Notes: generated by a model from the sequence alone, not told the origin. Shown: positions 1-8,375, counted from the first letter of the stretch. The stretch: 64,000 nt of DNA from Betaproteobacteria bacterium (GCA_016195915.1 JACPYS010000001.1:62001-126000), one strand, 5' to 3'. Translations and numbers: made by a program.

Positions 1-143
1 ATGGCAAGGCGCTCAGGCAGCGCGAGTTCGTCCACTATCGGCTCGAAGTCGTGCCCGTCCGCGCCCAGCCCGTGCAGCCAGATCACCGCTGCATCCGGCT
101 GCGCGCCGGTCTCGAGCTCGATCGTCTCGGGCAACTGCTGCAT
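1..143 (-). CDS. Carboxylesterase/phospholipase-type alpha/beta hydrolase (partial, N-terminus only)
   Basis: Only the first 47 or so codons lie in the window; the gene runs off the left edge. The visible N-terminus contains VIWLHGLGADGHDF, the oxyanion-hole strand and HGxG loop typical of the small carboxylesterase/acyl-protein-thioesterase family. The nucleophile Ser, Asp and His would lie outside the window. The ATG starts 5 nt after the stop of the Crp/Fnr-type regulator gene on the same strand, so the two are probably co-transcribed and translationally coupled. Substrate is unknown; the family acts on short-chain esters and lysophospholipids in the cytoplasm. Confidence 0.8.
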   Translation of the reverse strand, partial: MQQLPETIELETGAQPDAAVIWLHGLGADGHDFEPIVDELALPERLA

Positions 144-148
144 CGGGC

Positions 149-832
149 TCAGGCCTTCGCTTCCGAAATCAGCATACCCGCGTGCAGGTAGATCATGCCG
201 GAACGGACCTCGATGTATCCCGAACTCTGCAGGTGCTTCATTACCCTGCTGACCGTCTCGCGCGAGGCGCCGACCATCTTCGCGATGTCCTGCTTCGCAA
301 GCCTCTTGGTGATCACTTTCTGTCCGTCGACGGTTTCCGCCATCTCCATCAGCAGGCGCGCGACGCGCCCGAAAACGTCCATCAACGCGAGACTGCCGAT
401 CTTGTTGTCGGCCTCGCGAAGACGTTTTACGAGCACTTTCATCACGGCTTCCGAGATTTCGCTGTTCTCGGCCAGGCACTTCTTGAATTCGGCCTTGGAA
501 ATGATGACCAGCTCGCAGGGCTCGATCGCAGTCACGGTCGCGGAGCGCGGCGCGTCATCGATCAGGCTCATCTCGCCGAAATATTCGCCGGCGGAAAGGA
601 TCGCGAGGATCACTTCGCGGCCTTCTTCGTCGCTCATCATGACCTTGAGGCGGCCCGACACGACCAGGTAGAGGGCGTTGCTGGGGTCGCCCGCGGAGAT
701 GACGGTGGTGTTGTGCGGGAAGGATTTCCGCCCCGCCGCGCGCGCAAGCAGAGACAGCTGTTCGTCCGGCAACATGGAGAACAGCGGTACATTCCGCAGC
801 ATCAGCGTCGATACACTGGGTGGACCGGCCAT
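149..832 (-). CDS. Crp/Fnr-family transcriptional regulator
   Basis: A 227-residue one-component regulator. Residues about 10-125 form a cyclic-nucleotide-type beta barrel with the phosphate-binding-cassette pattern FGEMSLIDDAPRSATV. The Arg-Ser pair used for cAMP/cGMP binding in CRP is kept, so a cyclic nucleotide ligand is possible. The C-terminal winged helix carries DIAKMVGASRETVSRVM, a classic Crp recognition helix. The four-Cys N-terminal cluster of FNR is absent, so it is not an oxygen-sensing FNR. The start was set at the ATG preceded by a GGGGGAAG ribosome site; an upstream in-frame ATG 30 nt earlier lacks one. It is followed at once by a carboxylesterase gene. Targets are unknown. 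Confidence 0.9.
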   Translation of the reverse strand: MAGPPSVSTLMLRNVPLFSMLPDEQLSLLARAAGRKSFPHNTTVISAGDPSNALYLVVSGRLKVMMSDEEGREVILAILSAGEYFGEMSLIDDAPRSATVTAIEPCELVIISKAEFKKCLAENSEISEAVMKVLVKRLREADNKIGSLALMDVFGRVARLLMEMAETVDGQKVITKRLAKQDIAKMVGASRETVSRVMKHLQSSGYIEVRSGMIYLHAGMLISEAKA

Positions 833-924
833 GGCGCTTCCCCCGATTCGTAGTGCAGACAAAGCACATTATCGCAAATGAGACGCCTGACTGCAGTGAA
901 CAGATACACACTTCAAACCTCCGG

Positions 925-952
925 TTGCAGATTCGACCGGTCGGGCTATCCT
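925..952 (+). promoter_or_regulatory. Candidate sigma-70 promoter for the 155-aa membrane protein gene
   Basis: TTGCAG and TATCCT are separated by 16 bp and lie 26 nt upstream of the ATG, which has its own GGGAGGGA ribosome site. The gene to the left is divergent, so this short intergenic region must hold promoters for both. It is a moderate match only. Confidence 0.4.
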
Positions 953-977
953 GCTTTCGGACGCGAGGGAGGGACGA

Positions 978-1445
978 ATGAACGGCCAGGCGGAACACGT
1001 GCAGAGGAACGAGGCGGCTCGGGAGGCTTCGTCGAACTCCGGATCGGACATGCGCGCCCTCATCGGGCTGTCGTCGCAAATCGCGCGCAAGGGGTATGGG
1101 GAACCCGTCATCGAGTTGGCCCTGCGCCGCAAGGGGGTTGCCGGGGACGTCGCCCGGCTGGTGGCGGTCTCAGTCGTGAGCTGCCACGCGGCGATACTGG
1201 CGGCCGAAGGGAACGCCAGGCTCTCGCGGCAACCGCCTTCGGGTGCGCGTCGGAGCGATGGCACCGAGCAGCGCACTGCGAAGGCATCGAGGCTCGCTCT
1301 CGCCAAGATCATGAGTTTTCTCGTGTTTGTCGTCGCTGGCGCCGGCGGCGGCGCGATCCTGGGTTGGGATTTCGGGTTCGAGAGGGGAGTCGAGGACGGA
1401 TTTGAGTGGATCGTCCGGGTTGCGCAACAGTTGATTTCGCAGTGA
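978..1445 (+). CDS. Hypothetical protein with one C-terminal membrane segment
   Basis: A 155-residue protein I do not recognise. The N-terminal two thirds are Arg/Ala-rich and polar. One hydrophobic, glycine-rich segment at about 110-130 (IMSFLVFVVAGAGGGAILGW) is followed by a short amphipathic tail, suggesting a tail-anchored inner-membrane protein. The ATG has a strong GGGAGGGA ribosome site 3-5 nt upstream and a promoter-like pair further upstream, which supports translation. It is divergent from the Crp-type regulator. No catalytic motif is visible. Confidence 0.65.
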   Translation: MNGQAEHVQRNEAAREASSNSGSDMRALIGLSSQIARKGYGEPVIELALRRKGVAGDVARLVAVSVVSCHAAILAAEGNARLSRQPPSGARRSDGTEQRTAKASRLALAKIMSFLVFVVAGAGGGAILGWDFGFERGVEDGFEWIVRVAQQLISQ

Positions 1446-1654
1446 TCCCGATCAGGCGAGCGCGTTCTCGAGATATGTGCGGGGAAGCCTTCGTCAGCGG
1501 CCCGTCAGCAACTACCAACAATTTGTAACAGCATCGCGCGCCGGGTGAACCTAGACTTCACCGCGTGTATTTCCATTCCTCGAATGGTGAATGTAGCGCG
1601 CAGATTGATCGCGCCGCTTCCCGATTCGGCCGCGCGCCTGCTGGACGCGAGGCG

Positions 1655-2914
1655 ATGCGCATCCTGTATCTGCATCCAAATTCGTGGTCCGGCGAGTACA
1701 GCATGCTCGTTCAATTACGTTCGATGGGGCACGAGGTCTGCGTGCTCGAGGAAAGCCGCGTCCTTGGCAAATGGACCTCGCGCAGGACTGCGGACCACTT
1801 CCGCGACGACAACGACGGTATCCCGACGCTATGGTACGACCCGCGGCGCGGCGTGAAGCGGCTTCTGACCTGGGTGCCGGATCGCCTGTTTCGCAGCGCA
1901 TTCGACGGGCGCAATCTGGTTCACCGGATGTGGGTCATCCTGGAGGCCGTCCGGCGCTTCAACCCCGATGTGGTGGTCTGCAGCGACGGGTTCAGCTACG
2001 GGATTCCGGCCGCGTTGTTGAAATGGATCGGTTTGATGCCCGAACGCCTGCTGGTGTCCTACATCGGCGGGGACATTCTCGATCGCCCGGACGCGGAATT
2101 GGGTCGCCGGCGCACGCGCATGACAGACTGGTTGATCAGGAAGTCCGTGGCCAATATCGACGTGTTGCGGCCGGTATCCCCGATGCTGAGGGAAGTGCTG
2201 CTGAGGGATGGAGCGCCGGCCCGGAAGATACGGGTGTGTCCAAGTCATCTGGTCGTCGATTCCCGGGTCTCGGATCGGATTCAAGCGCAGCGTGCTGCGT
2301 TCAGAAACGCTATCCGGTCTCTCTACCGGATTGCGCCCGAGGCGCCTCTGGTGGTGACTTTGAGCGGGAACAACAAAGGCAAGGGCGTGCACATCCTGGC
2401 CGAAGCCTGGCCAGCCATCGTGGCGGCTTTGCCGAATGCGCGTTGGCTGCTCTGCGGCCCCGAACACCCGTGGCTGAATTCCTCGGTCTGGCCATTGCTC
2501 GATGCCGCGGGATTGCGTCAGACGGTCGTGGCTGCGGGCCGGCTCGAAGGCGATGCAGTGTTCGAGCACCTCGCGGTTGCCGATCTGAATGTGAATCCGG
2601 CGCTGTGTGAAGGGCTCAACATGGTCGCCGTCGAGGCGGCGGCGGTCGGCACTCCGACGATTACCAGCGACGGCGCGGGCATCGCTTACTGGGTGCGCTC
2701 GCACAAAGCGGGAGCAGTCGTGGCCGCGGCAGATGTTTCGGCCCTGGCTGTAGCGGTGATTGCGGCATTTTCCGACCCGGCGTTGCTCCCGGCATGGCAG
2801 ACGGTTTGCCACGCCTTTTCGAGCGATTTTTTCATGGTTCGGATCGCGGGAGAACTGCTCGAGCTCTGCGCCGCGGAACCTGCGATCGAAATCTACGAGC
2901 AGTTTGCGGGGTAG
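1655..2914 (+). CDS. GT4-type glycosyltransferase
   Basis: A 419-residue GT-B fold glycosyltransferase. The N-terminus RILYLHPNSWSGEY begins the acceptor-binding Rossmann domain. The C-terminal domain starts near residue 230 (VVTLSGNNKGKGVHILAEAW) and includes the nucleotide-sugar-binding segment ALCEGLNMVAVEAAAVGTP, with the E-x7-E arrangement of retaining GT4 enzymes. It probably transfers a sugar from a nucleotide donor during cell-surface glycan synthesis, although no other polysaccharide genes are nearby. The chosen ATG follows a GAGG ribosome site; in-frame codons upstream do not look like a glycosyltransferase. It stands alone between the small membrane protein and hbd. Confidence 0.85.
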   Translation: MRILYLHPNSWSGEYSMLVQLRSMGHEVCVLEESRVLGKWTSRRTADHFRDDNDGIPTLWYDPRRGVKRLLTWVPDRLFRSAFDGRNLVHRMWVILEAVRRFNPDVVVCSDGFSYGIPAALLKWIGLMPERLLVSYIGGDILDRPDAELGRRRTRMTDWLIRKSVANIDVLRPVSPMLREVLLRDGAPARKIRVCPSHLVVDSRVSDRIQAQRAAFRNAIRSLYRIAPEAPLVVTLSGNNKGKGVHILAEAWPAIVAALPNARWLLCGPEHPWLNSSVWPLLDAAGLRQTVVAAGRLEGDAVFEHLAVADLNVNPALCEGLNMVAVEAAAVGTPTITSDGAGIAYWVRSHKAGAVVAAADVSALAVAVIAAFSDPALLPAWQTVCHAFSSDFFMVRIAGELLELCAAEPAIEIYEQFAG

Positions 2915-2963
2915 CCCCGGGGCAGGGCGCATCGGCGTTTTTCAAACCATCCGGCACCCGGGC

Positions 2964-2977
2964 TTGACGCGGGTCAA
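2964..2977. promoter_or_regulatory. Perfect Crp/Fnr-type palindrome upstream of hbd
   Basis: TTGACGCGGGTCAA is a perfect TTGAC-N4-GTCAA inverted repeat. This is the spacing and half-site class bound by Fnr/Dnr/FixK-type members of the Crp/Fnr superfamily. It lies 62 nt upstream of the hbd ATG in a 125-nt intergenic gap. Direct binding, and by which regulator, is inference. Confidence 0.45.
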
Positions 2978-3039
2978 AAACCCTGCGTCGCTTCGATGCG
3001 AAGCTGAAACATTGCGAGGCACGAGGACGGGGAATCGCC

Positions 3040-3891
3040 ATGGAACTGAAGAAAATCGCGGTCGTCGGCGCCGGGACGATGGGGAACGGCATCAGCCAGG
3101 TACTCTCGGTCGCAGGACTCGAAGTCGTGATGACGGATGTTGCCGCGGCGCAGCTGGAACGCGCGACCGAGACTATTTCGGGCAGCCTCGAGCGGCTGAT
3201 CAAGAAGGAAAAAATGACCGCCGCGGAGAAGTCGGCGGTGATGGGCCGCATCAGGACCAGCACCGACATCGGCGCCATCGGCGACTGCGACCTCGTGATC
3301 GAGGCCGCGACCGAGAACCTCGAACTCAAGCTGAAGATCTTCGCACAGATGGACAAGATCGCACGCAAGGAAGCGGTAATCGCGACCAACACCTCGTCGA
3401 TCTCCATCACGCGTCTTGCTGCCTCGACCGGGCGGCCCGACCAGGTGATCGGAATGCATTTCTTCAACCCGGTGGCGATGATGGCCCTGGTCGAGCTGAT
3501 CCGGGGCCTGCAGACCTCGGATGCGACCTTCGCGGCGGTCGAGGCGCTGGCGAAGAAGGTCGGCAAGTCGCCGGTACAGGTGCGCAATTCGCCCGGGTTC
3601 GTCGTCAACCGCATGCTCTGCCCCATGATCAACGAGGCGATCTTCGCGCTGGCCGAAGGGCTCGCCACTGCGGCGCAGATCGACGAGGCGATGAAACTCG
3701 GCGCCAACCATCCGATCGGCCCGCTCGCTCTTTGCGACCTGATCGGACTGGACGTCGAACTGGCGGTGATGCAAGTGCTCTACGAAGGCTTCAAGGACCC
3801 GAAATACCGGCCCGCGCCCTTGCTCGTGGACATGGTGGAGGCGGGCTATCTCGGCCGCAAGGCGAAGCGCGGGTTCTTCAGCTACGGCTAG
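3040..3891 (+). CDS. hbd: 3-hydroxybutyryl-CoA dehydrogenase
   Basis: A 283-residue NAD(P)-dependent 3-hydroxyacyl-CoA dehydrogenase, the usual length for the single-function Hbd/PaaH family. The N-terminal Rossmann motif is VVGAGTMGNGISQVLSVAG. The central segment GMHFFNPVAMMALVE carries the catalytic His, and SPGFVVNRMLCPMINEA is the signature of the C-terminal domain. It interconverts acetoacetyl-CoA and 3-hydroxybutyryl-CoA in beta-oxidation, polyhydroxybutyrate or aromatic-acid catabolism. A GGGGA ribosome site precedes the ATG. It is monocistronic, and a Crp/Fnr-type palindrome lies in its upstream region. Confidence 0.93.
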   Translation: MELKKIAVVGAGTMGNGISQVLSVAGLEVVMTDVAAAQLERATETISGSLERLIKKEKMTAAEKSAVMGRIRTSTDIGAIGDCDLVIEAATENLELKLKIFAQMDKIARKEAVIATNTSSISITRLAASTGRPDQVIGMHFFNPVAMMALVELIRGLQTSDATFAAVEALAKKVGKSPVQVRNSPGFVVNRMLCPMINEAIFALAEGLATAAQIDEAMKLGANHPIGPLALCDLIGLDVELAVMQVLYEGFKDPKYRPAPLLVDMVEAGYLGRKAKRGFFSYG

Positions 3892-3924
3892 GCGCACTTG
3901 GCATCGGCTTCGAGGCGGCGGATC

Positions 3925-4323
3925 ATGAAGGGTATGCCTGGAATGATGAAGACCTCGGTGGCCGCCTTCGCCGTCCTCGCCACCATCGCCGTGCTCGCGC
4001 TGCCGGACGAGGCATGGGCGCGGCGCGGCGGCGCGCGTTCGGGGCATTTTCACCGCAACGTTCTCCGTCCGGCATTCGTCGGCGGCGCGCTGTTTTACCC
4101 TTGGCCATACTCGTACCACTTCTATCCGCTGCCGAGCGGATTCCGCGAACCGGGGCGTGTCGTGTACGTCGAACAGTTCTCGGGGACACTGACTCCGGAC
4201 ACGATCGACTGGATCTACTGCCCGAGCCTGACTGCCTCGTATCCGGAGGTGACGGACTGCCCGGGTGGCTGGCAGCGGGTAATACCTCAGGAGCAGGCCA
4301 CGCATAGAGATCCAGCGCGCTGA
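3925..4323 (+). CDS. Small exported protein with C-terminal YC...C..GW motif
   Basis: A 132-residue hypothetical exported protein. A signal peptide (hydrophobic run AAFAVLATIAVLAL, cleavage likely after AWA) is followed by a His/Arg/Tyr-rich mature region. Its C-terminus, WIYCPSLTASYPEVTDC then GGW, is nearly the same pattern as the end of the exported DUF6515-like protein at 19.6 kb. Three nearby ATGs could be the start; the first has GAGGCGG upstream and was chosen. The two cysteines could form a disulfide in the periplasm. It probably forms a pair with the next small exported protein gene. Function unknown. Confidence 0.65.
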   Translation: MKGMPGMMKTSVAAFAVLATIAVLALPDEAWARRGGARSGHFHRNVLRPAFVGGALFYPWPYSYHFYPLPSGFREPGRVVYVEQFSGTLTPDTIDWIYCPSLTASYPEVTDCPGGWQRVIPQEQATHRDPAR

Positions 4324-4347
4324 GCGCGACCAGCCGCCGACGATAAC

Positions 4348-4713
4348 GTGAAGAAAATTCTGCTGGCTGCGCTGCTGTTGACGGCGACAGGCGAAGCACC
4401 GGCTGACGACGTTGGCAGGCGTTATCTCGCGCTCGAGCCAAGAACCTGCGGTCAATACACCCAGGCATACAAAGACCCTCAGGCAGGCGCGAATGTCGAA
4501 CTACGAGGGTGGGTCGCCGGCTACCTGACGGCATACAACACTTTGGCAGCAGATACCTACAGCATCACGGGCGGAAGCGATCTCGACGCGGCGATGCTGT
4601 GGCTTGCGAACTGGTGCATGGCGCATCCGTCAAGACAGCTGTCCAACGCCATGGAGGCCTTGACCGCTGCGTTTCATCCGCAGCGGCAACGCACCAAGGA
4701 GGCGGGGCGCTGA
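4348..4713 (+). CDS. Small periplasmic protein, two-Cys helical type (HdeA- or Rap1a-like layout)
   Basis: A 121-residue protein with a clear signal peptide (MKKILLAALLLTATGEAPAD). The mature part has a Cys near residue 34 (TCGQYTQAY), a GWVAGYLTAYN helix, and a second Cys in NWCMAHPS. That spacing and all-helical look recall the HdeA/HdeB acid chaperones and Rap1a/Tai immunity proteins, but I cannot assign it to either. It begins 24 nt after the preceding exported protein and is probably in the same transcript. Confidence 0.6.
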   Translation: MKKILLAALLLTATGEAPADDVGRRYLALEPRTCGQYTQAYKDPQAGANVELRGWVAGYLTAYNTLAADTYSITGGSDLDAAMLWLANWCMAHPSRQLSNAMEALTAAFHPQRQRTKEAGR

Positions 4714-4890
4714 CGGGATTGGTGTGCAAGGGATCGAACAGCGTAAGCTCACGAAGTGGGAATCGGTCCCGCCTGACAGCGTTCGCGGGAAGGTGCGGAA
4801 AATCGCCTGCGGTAAGCCGTAGGCATTGGTGACCCTTCCGCGAGGTTCGCGGTCGACTTGAAGCTGCGTAATCCGGAACGGGAGGCAGCT

Positions 4891-4992
4891 ATGTTTCATC
4901 GGACACGGCCGGCCAATGGAAGCGCATCCCGCCGAACACGGCTGCCGATTCCGTCCTCAGGTTCGTCTGCAGTCAGTAGCGCGGCTGCCTGA
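4891..4992 (+). CDS. Possible 33-residue leader ORF upstream of the FGE-like gene
   Basis: A short frame with an excellent GGGAGG ribosome site 6 nt before its ATG. It encodes a basic, Ser/Ala-rich 33-residue peptide with no recognisable domain, and its stop lies 14 nt before the start of the formylglycine-generating-enzyme-like gene. It may be a real small gene, a translated leader or chance. It sits in a 290-nt gap where I see nothing else. Confidence 0.3.
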   Translation: MFHRTRPANGSASRRTRLPIPSSGSSAVSSAAA

Positions 4993-5006
4993 ATCGGGGG
5001 ATGGAT

Positions 5007-5939
5007 ATGCGCGCTGTGATTCTGGCTGGCGTTGTGCTCGTTACGGCTCAGGCGTGGGGGCAGGCTTCGAGGGCGCCGGGGACAATCTTTCGTGGTTGCC
5101 CCGATTGTCCACAGATGGTTGTCGTCCCGGCCGGGCAATTCACTATGGGTTCTTCGGACGCTGAGGAAGGACGCGAAGATGACGAAGGACCGGTGCATCG
5201 GGTCGCGCTGTCACGCAACTTCGCCCTGGGTAAGACGGAAGTCACTGTGGGCGAGTTCCGCAAGTTCGTCGAGGAGACAGGGTACAAGACCGATGCGGAG
5301 AGGAACGTCGGGGCGAAGGGCTGCTACGCCTGGGATTTGTCGAAATGGGACTGGCGGGAAGGCCGGTATTGGGACAGTCCTGGTTTCGCGCAAAGCGAGT
5401 CGTATCCGGTCACCTGCGTTTCGTGGGGCGACGCCAAGGCTTACCTCGCATGGCTCTCGAACAAGGCCGGCCGAAGCTATCGCCTGCCGAGCGAGGCCCA
5501 GTGGGAATATGCCGCGCGAGGCGGAACGACGAGCGCGCGCTACTGGGGCGACGACCCGAAGGAGGCCTGCCGCTACGCGAATGTCGCGGACAAAACCGCC
5601 GGGCCCGGCGGTGTCACGTGGATCACTGCGCACCACGATTGTCGCGACGGATCATTTTTCAGCGCGGCGGCGGGATCGCTCACGCGCAATGGTTTCGGCC
5701 TCCACGACATGCTCGGCAATGTCTGGGAATGGACCGAGGATTGCTACCACGGGAACTATGAAGGTGCGCCCTCGGACGGCAGCGCATGGCGCAGCGGAGA
5801 TTGCAGACGGGGCGTGGTGCGTGGCGGCTCATGGAACACCTCTCCGCGCTACGCTCGCTCGGCCCGGCGCAACTGGTCCGATTTCGATTCCAGGGTCAGC
5901 AACCGCGGTTTCCGCGCCGCGAGCACGCTCGATGATTGA
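5007..5939 (+). CDS. Exported formylglycine-generating-enzyme (FGE/SUMF1) family protein lacking the catalytic Cys pair
   Basis: About 310 residues with a signal peptide (AVILAGVVLVTAQAWG) and the full FGE-sulfatase fold. Landmarks are MVVVPAGQFTMGS near the N-terminus, NFALGKTEVTVGEF, RLPSEAQWEYAARGG, GLHDMLGNVWEWTEDC and C-terminal RGGSWN, then RGFRAAS. True copper-dependent FGE has two Cys in the segment after RGGS; here that segment reads RGGSWNTSPRYARSARR with none. Sulfatase formylglycine synthesis is therefore unlikely, and a non-oxidase role in the envelope (PvdO- or NirV-like) is more plausible. The ATG was placed after a CGGGGG ribosome site at 6 nt spacing; another in-frame ATG lies 6 nt upstream. 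Confidence 0.85.
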   Translation: MRAVILAGVVLVTAQAWGQASRAPGTIFRGCPDCPQMVVVPAGQFTMGSSDAEEGREDDEGPVHRVALSRNFALGKTEVTVGEFRKFVEETGYKTDAERNVGAKGCYAWDLSKWDWREGRYWDSPGFAQSESYPVTCVSWGDAKAYLAWLSNKAGRSYRLPSEAQWEYAARGGTTSARYWGDDPKEACRYANVADKTAGPGGVTWITAHHDCRDGSFFSAAAGSLTRNGFGLHDMLGNVWEWTEDCYHGNYEGAPSDGSAWRSGDCRRGVVRGGSWNTSPRYARSARRNWSDFDSRVSNRGFRAASTLDD

Positions 5940-6011
5940 CGGGTGGGTGGTTGACCACGCGACAGGCATCCGGCCGCGGCGCCGCGACTGGCATGTCAGA
6001 ATATGCGCCCC

Positions 6012-6689
6012 ATGGGCGCCGTAAAACTGACGCGCGAAAGCATTCTCGACGGCACGCTGCACGCCTCGGTGCGCGCCGTGCTCGGGCCGGAAGTGCGCTT
6101 CATGACCGACGCCGAGCGCGCCGTTCAGGTGGAGGCCATCCTCGCTCGCGCACCGCGCCCGGGGCGCGTATGGGTGTTTGCTTTCGGCTCGCTGATCTGG
6201 AACCCGGCGTTCAATTTCGTCGAGCGCCGCACGGCGCGCATACACGGCTTTCATCGCCAGTTCTGCCTCTGGGCGCGTGCCGGCCGAGGCAGCCCCGAGC
6301 GGCCCGGGCTAATGCTGTCACTGGAATCACGCGGCAGCTGCACCGGCGTCGCCTACCGCCTGGCTCGGCACGCAGTGGTGAGCGAACTCGACGTGCTCTG
6401 GCGGCGCGAGATGTTCACCATGGCCTATCGACCGGTGTGGACCACAGCACGCACGTCGAAGGGAACTGAGCCGGCGATTGCGTTCAGCGCCAATCGCGAA
6501 CACGAACGCTACGTGCCGGGGCTCGAGGACGGAGCGTTAGTGCGTTATCTCGCCACCGGCACGGGGCCGTTGGGCCGCTGCTGCGACTACCTGTTCGACA
6601 CGGTGGAGCACCTGCGCCGGCTCGGCATCCGGGATCGCAGGCTGGAGGCGCTCGAGGCGAAGGTGAGGGCGCATCACGCGGCGCTATGA
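6012..6689 (+). CDS. chaC: ChaC-type gamma-glutamylcyclotransferase
   Basis: A 225-residue cytosolic enzyme of the ChaC family, which cleaves glutathione to 5-oxoproline and Cys-Gly. The signature VFAFGSLIWNPAF is followed by RRTARIHGFHRQFCLW, both diagnostic. The catalytic Glu region (GVAYRL, then VLWRREM) is present, and length is normal. There is no Shine-Dalgarno; a -10-like CAGAAT lies 9 nt upstream of the chosen ATG, resembling the short-leader arrangement seen at gltX, ltaE and others. Another ATG 9 nt upstream is possible. It is convergent with the following MDR gene. Confidence 0.88.
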   Translation: MGAVKLTRESILDGTLHASVRAVLGPEVRFMTDAERAVQVEAILARAPRPGRVWVFAFGSLIWNPAFNFVERRTARIHGFHRQFCLWARAGRGSPERPGLMLSLESRGSCTGVAYRLARHAVVSELDVLWRREMFTMAYRPVWTTARTSKGTEPAIAFSANREHERYVPGLEDGALVRYLATGTGPLGRCCDYLFDTVEHLRRLGIRDRRLEALEAKVRAHHAAL

Positions 6690-6709
6690 GACAGATGGGC
6701 CCGCCGGGC

Positions 6710-7846
6710 TCACCGGCTCGGATCGATCAGGAACTTTTCGCCGGTGGCGCGCGCTGTGTAGGACGCGACCACCTCGGGATCCAGCGCCTGCGCAAGCGAG
6801 ACGACTCGGCTGTAGTGACTGGCGAAGGTGGTATTCAGTTCGCTCGCCACGCGCCGCTTGAGAACGTTCGCCGCCTGCGGCCCGATTCGCTGCAGGAACG
6901 GGAACAGCAGCCAGCCGCCCACGCCCCAGGCCATGCCGAAGTTGCGCCGGATCTCGGTCGGCGCGGTGTCGAGCGCGCCGTACAGATAGACCTGCTTGTG
7001 AACCGGCGACCCATAACGGCTGTATTCCGTGGCGCCGCGGTTCAGTGCGGTCTCCATTGCCGCGAGGATCTGCGAGGCGAGCGTGCCACCGCCGACGGCG
7101 TCGAAGGCAAGCGTCGCGCCGGTGGCCGCACAGGCCGCCGCCAGATCGGACGCGAACTCCGGGGCGCTGCTCACGCAGACCCGCGCCGCGCCCTGCGAGC
7201 GCAGCAGTTCAAGCTGCCCCGGTTTGCGCACGATGTTGACCAGCCCGATGCCGTCGGCGATGCAGATGCGGTTGAGCATCTGCCCGAGGTTCGATGCGGC
7301 GGCGGTGTGCACCAGCGCCTTGTGGCCTTCGCGGCGCATGGTCTCGACCATGCCCAGAGCCGTCAACGGATTGACGAAGCACGACGCCGCATCGGCCGCG
7401 GCGGTTCCTTCGGGCAGCGGCAACACCTCAGCGGCCTTCACGCAGCGGTATTGTGCATACATGCCACCCGCCAGCGCCGCCACCAGACGGCCAATCAACG
7501 CTTGAGCTGCGGGCGCCTCGCCCGCGGCGACCACGGTGCCGGCGCCCTCGTTGCCGACGGGCATCGCTTGGCCGACGCGGCCGGCCACCCCCTTCATCGC
7601 GGCCGCGGGGATGCGCGCGCTCAAGGCGGGGCATTGCGGCGTGCCGGTCGCGCGCAGCGTGGCGAGGTCGGCCGGACCGAACAGGTTGCCAATGTCGCTG
7701 GGGTTGATCGGCGTGCCTTCAATACGGATCAGCACTTCGTCCGGGCCCGGCCGCGGGACCGGCGCTTCGAGCAGCGCAAGCTCAAGTTCGCCGTCGGGTG
7801 TGATCCGTGACGTGAGTTGGAGAGACGTGGGCGGGAGGGTGGGCAT
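6710..7846 (-). CDS. Medium-chain dehydrogenase/reductase, quinone-oxidoreductase-like
   Basis: A 378-residue MDR-superfamily protein. The N-terminal GroES-like half carries DEVLIRIEGTPINPSDIG and PVGNEGAGTVVAAGE. The coenzyme-binding half includes FVNPLTALGMVETM and ALVHTAAASNLGQMLNRI, a variant NADPH-binding glycine loop. Structural-zinc cysteines are lacking, as expected for zinc-free quinone or enoyl reductases. The true substrate cannot be inferred. It is a single gene, convergent with chaC, with about 160 nt of intergenic DNA between its start and the next plus-strand gene. Confidence 0.85.
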   Translation of the reverse strand: MPTLPPTSLQLTSRITPDGELELALLEAPVPRPGPDEVLIRIEGTPINPSDIGNLFGPADLATLRATGTPQCPALSARIPAAAMKGVAGRVGQAMPVGNEGAGTVVAAGEAPAAQALIGRLVAALAGGMYAQYRCVKAAEVLPLPEGTAAADAASCFVNPLTALGMVETMRREGHKALVHTAAASNLGQMLNRICIADGIGLVNIVRKPGQLELLRSQGAARVCVSSAPEFASDLAAACAATGATLAFDAVGGGTLASQILAAMETALNRGATEYSRYGSPVHKQVYLYGALDTAPTEIRRNFGMAWGVGGWLLFPFLQRIGPQAANVLKRRVASELNTTFASHYSRVVSLAQALDPEVVASYTARATGEKFLIDPSR

Positions 7847-8006
7847 CGTTTTTCCATTTGTGGCCAGCGGGCCGACATGATGGCAGAAGATTGTGTGGCG
7901 ATGTCCGCGGCCGATGGCGCGGCACAGGAGATCGTTTAATCTTGCAACCTGGACTTTACGAACTGCCAGCTGGTAGCGCTATAGGGGGCAGTTCAGGAGG
8001 GCGACG

Positions 8007-8375
8007 ATGAAACCCGCGATTTTCGCGGTGCTGATGATGGTGGCGACGGGCGCTTGGGCCGAGTGGATGAATTATGCAGAAACCGACGAAGTGGCGTTTT
8101 ATATCGACCTCGCGACCGTCAGGAAGGATGGCAATCGGCGCCGTGTCTGGGCTTTGCACGACCTCAAACAACGTGGCCCGCGCGGGGATTCGTCCATCCG
8201 TCTCCTATTTGAATATGACTGCAAGGACAGGCTCAACCGCATCCTGGCACGCATCACCTATTCAGGGAAAATGCTGACGGGGACGGCCCTGGATGTGGAT
8301 CACAAGATCAGCGAGTGGAATCAAATCGCACCGAGAACAATCTTTGAAGCAGCACTCGAAATGCTCTGCAAATAG
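8007..8375 (+). CDS. Surface-adhesin-E-like small exported protein
   Basis: A 122-residue protein with a signal peptide (MKPAIFAVLMMVATGAWA). It follows the surface-adhesin protein E pattern: a Trp-rich start, YIDLATVRKDGNRRRVWAL, a central YDCKDRLNRI with one Cys, W-N-Q-IAP, and a C-terminal Cys (MLCK). Members are small exported beta proteins of unclear role, named after a Haemophilus adhesin. An ideal AGGAGGG ribosome site lies 5 nt before the ATG. It precedes the tRNA-Val gene, which is on the other strand. Confidence 0.72.
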   Translation: MKPAIFAVLMMVATGAWAEWMNYAETDEVAFYIDLATVRKDGNRRRVWALHDLKQRGPRGDSSIRLLFEYDCKDRLNRILARITYSGKMLTGTALDVDHKISEWNQIAPRTIFEAALEMLCK

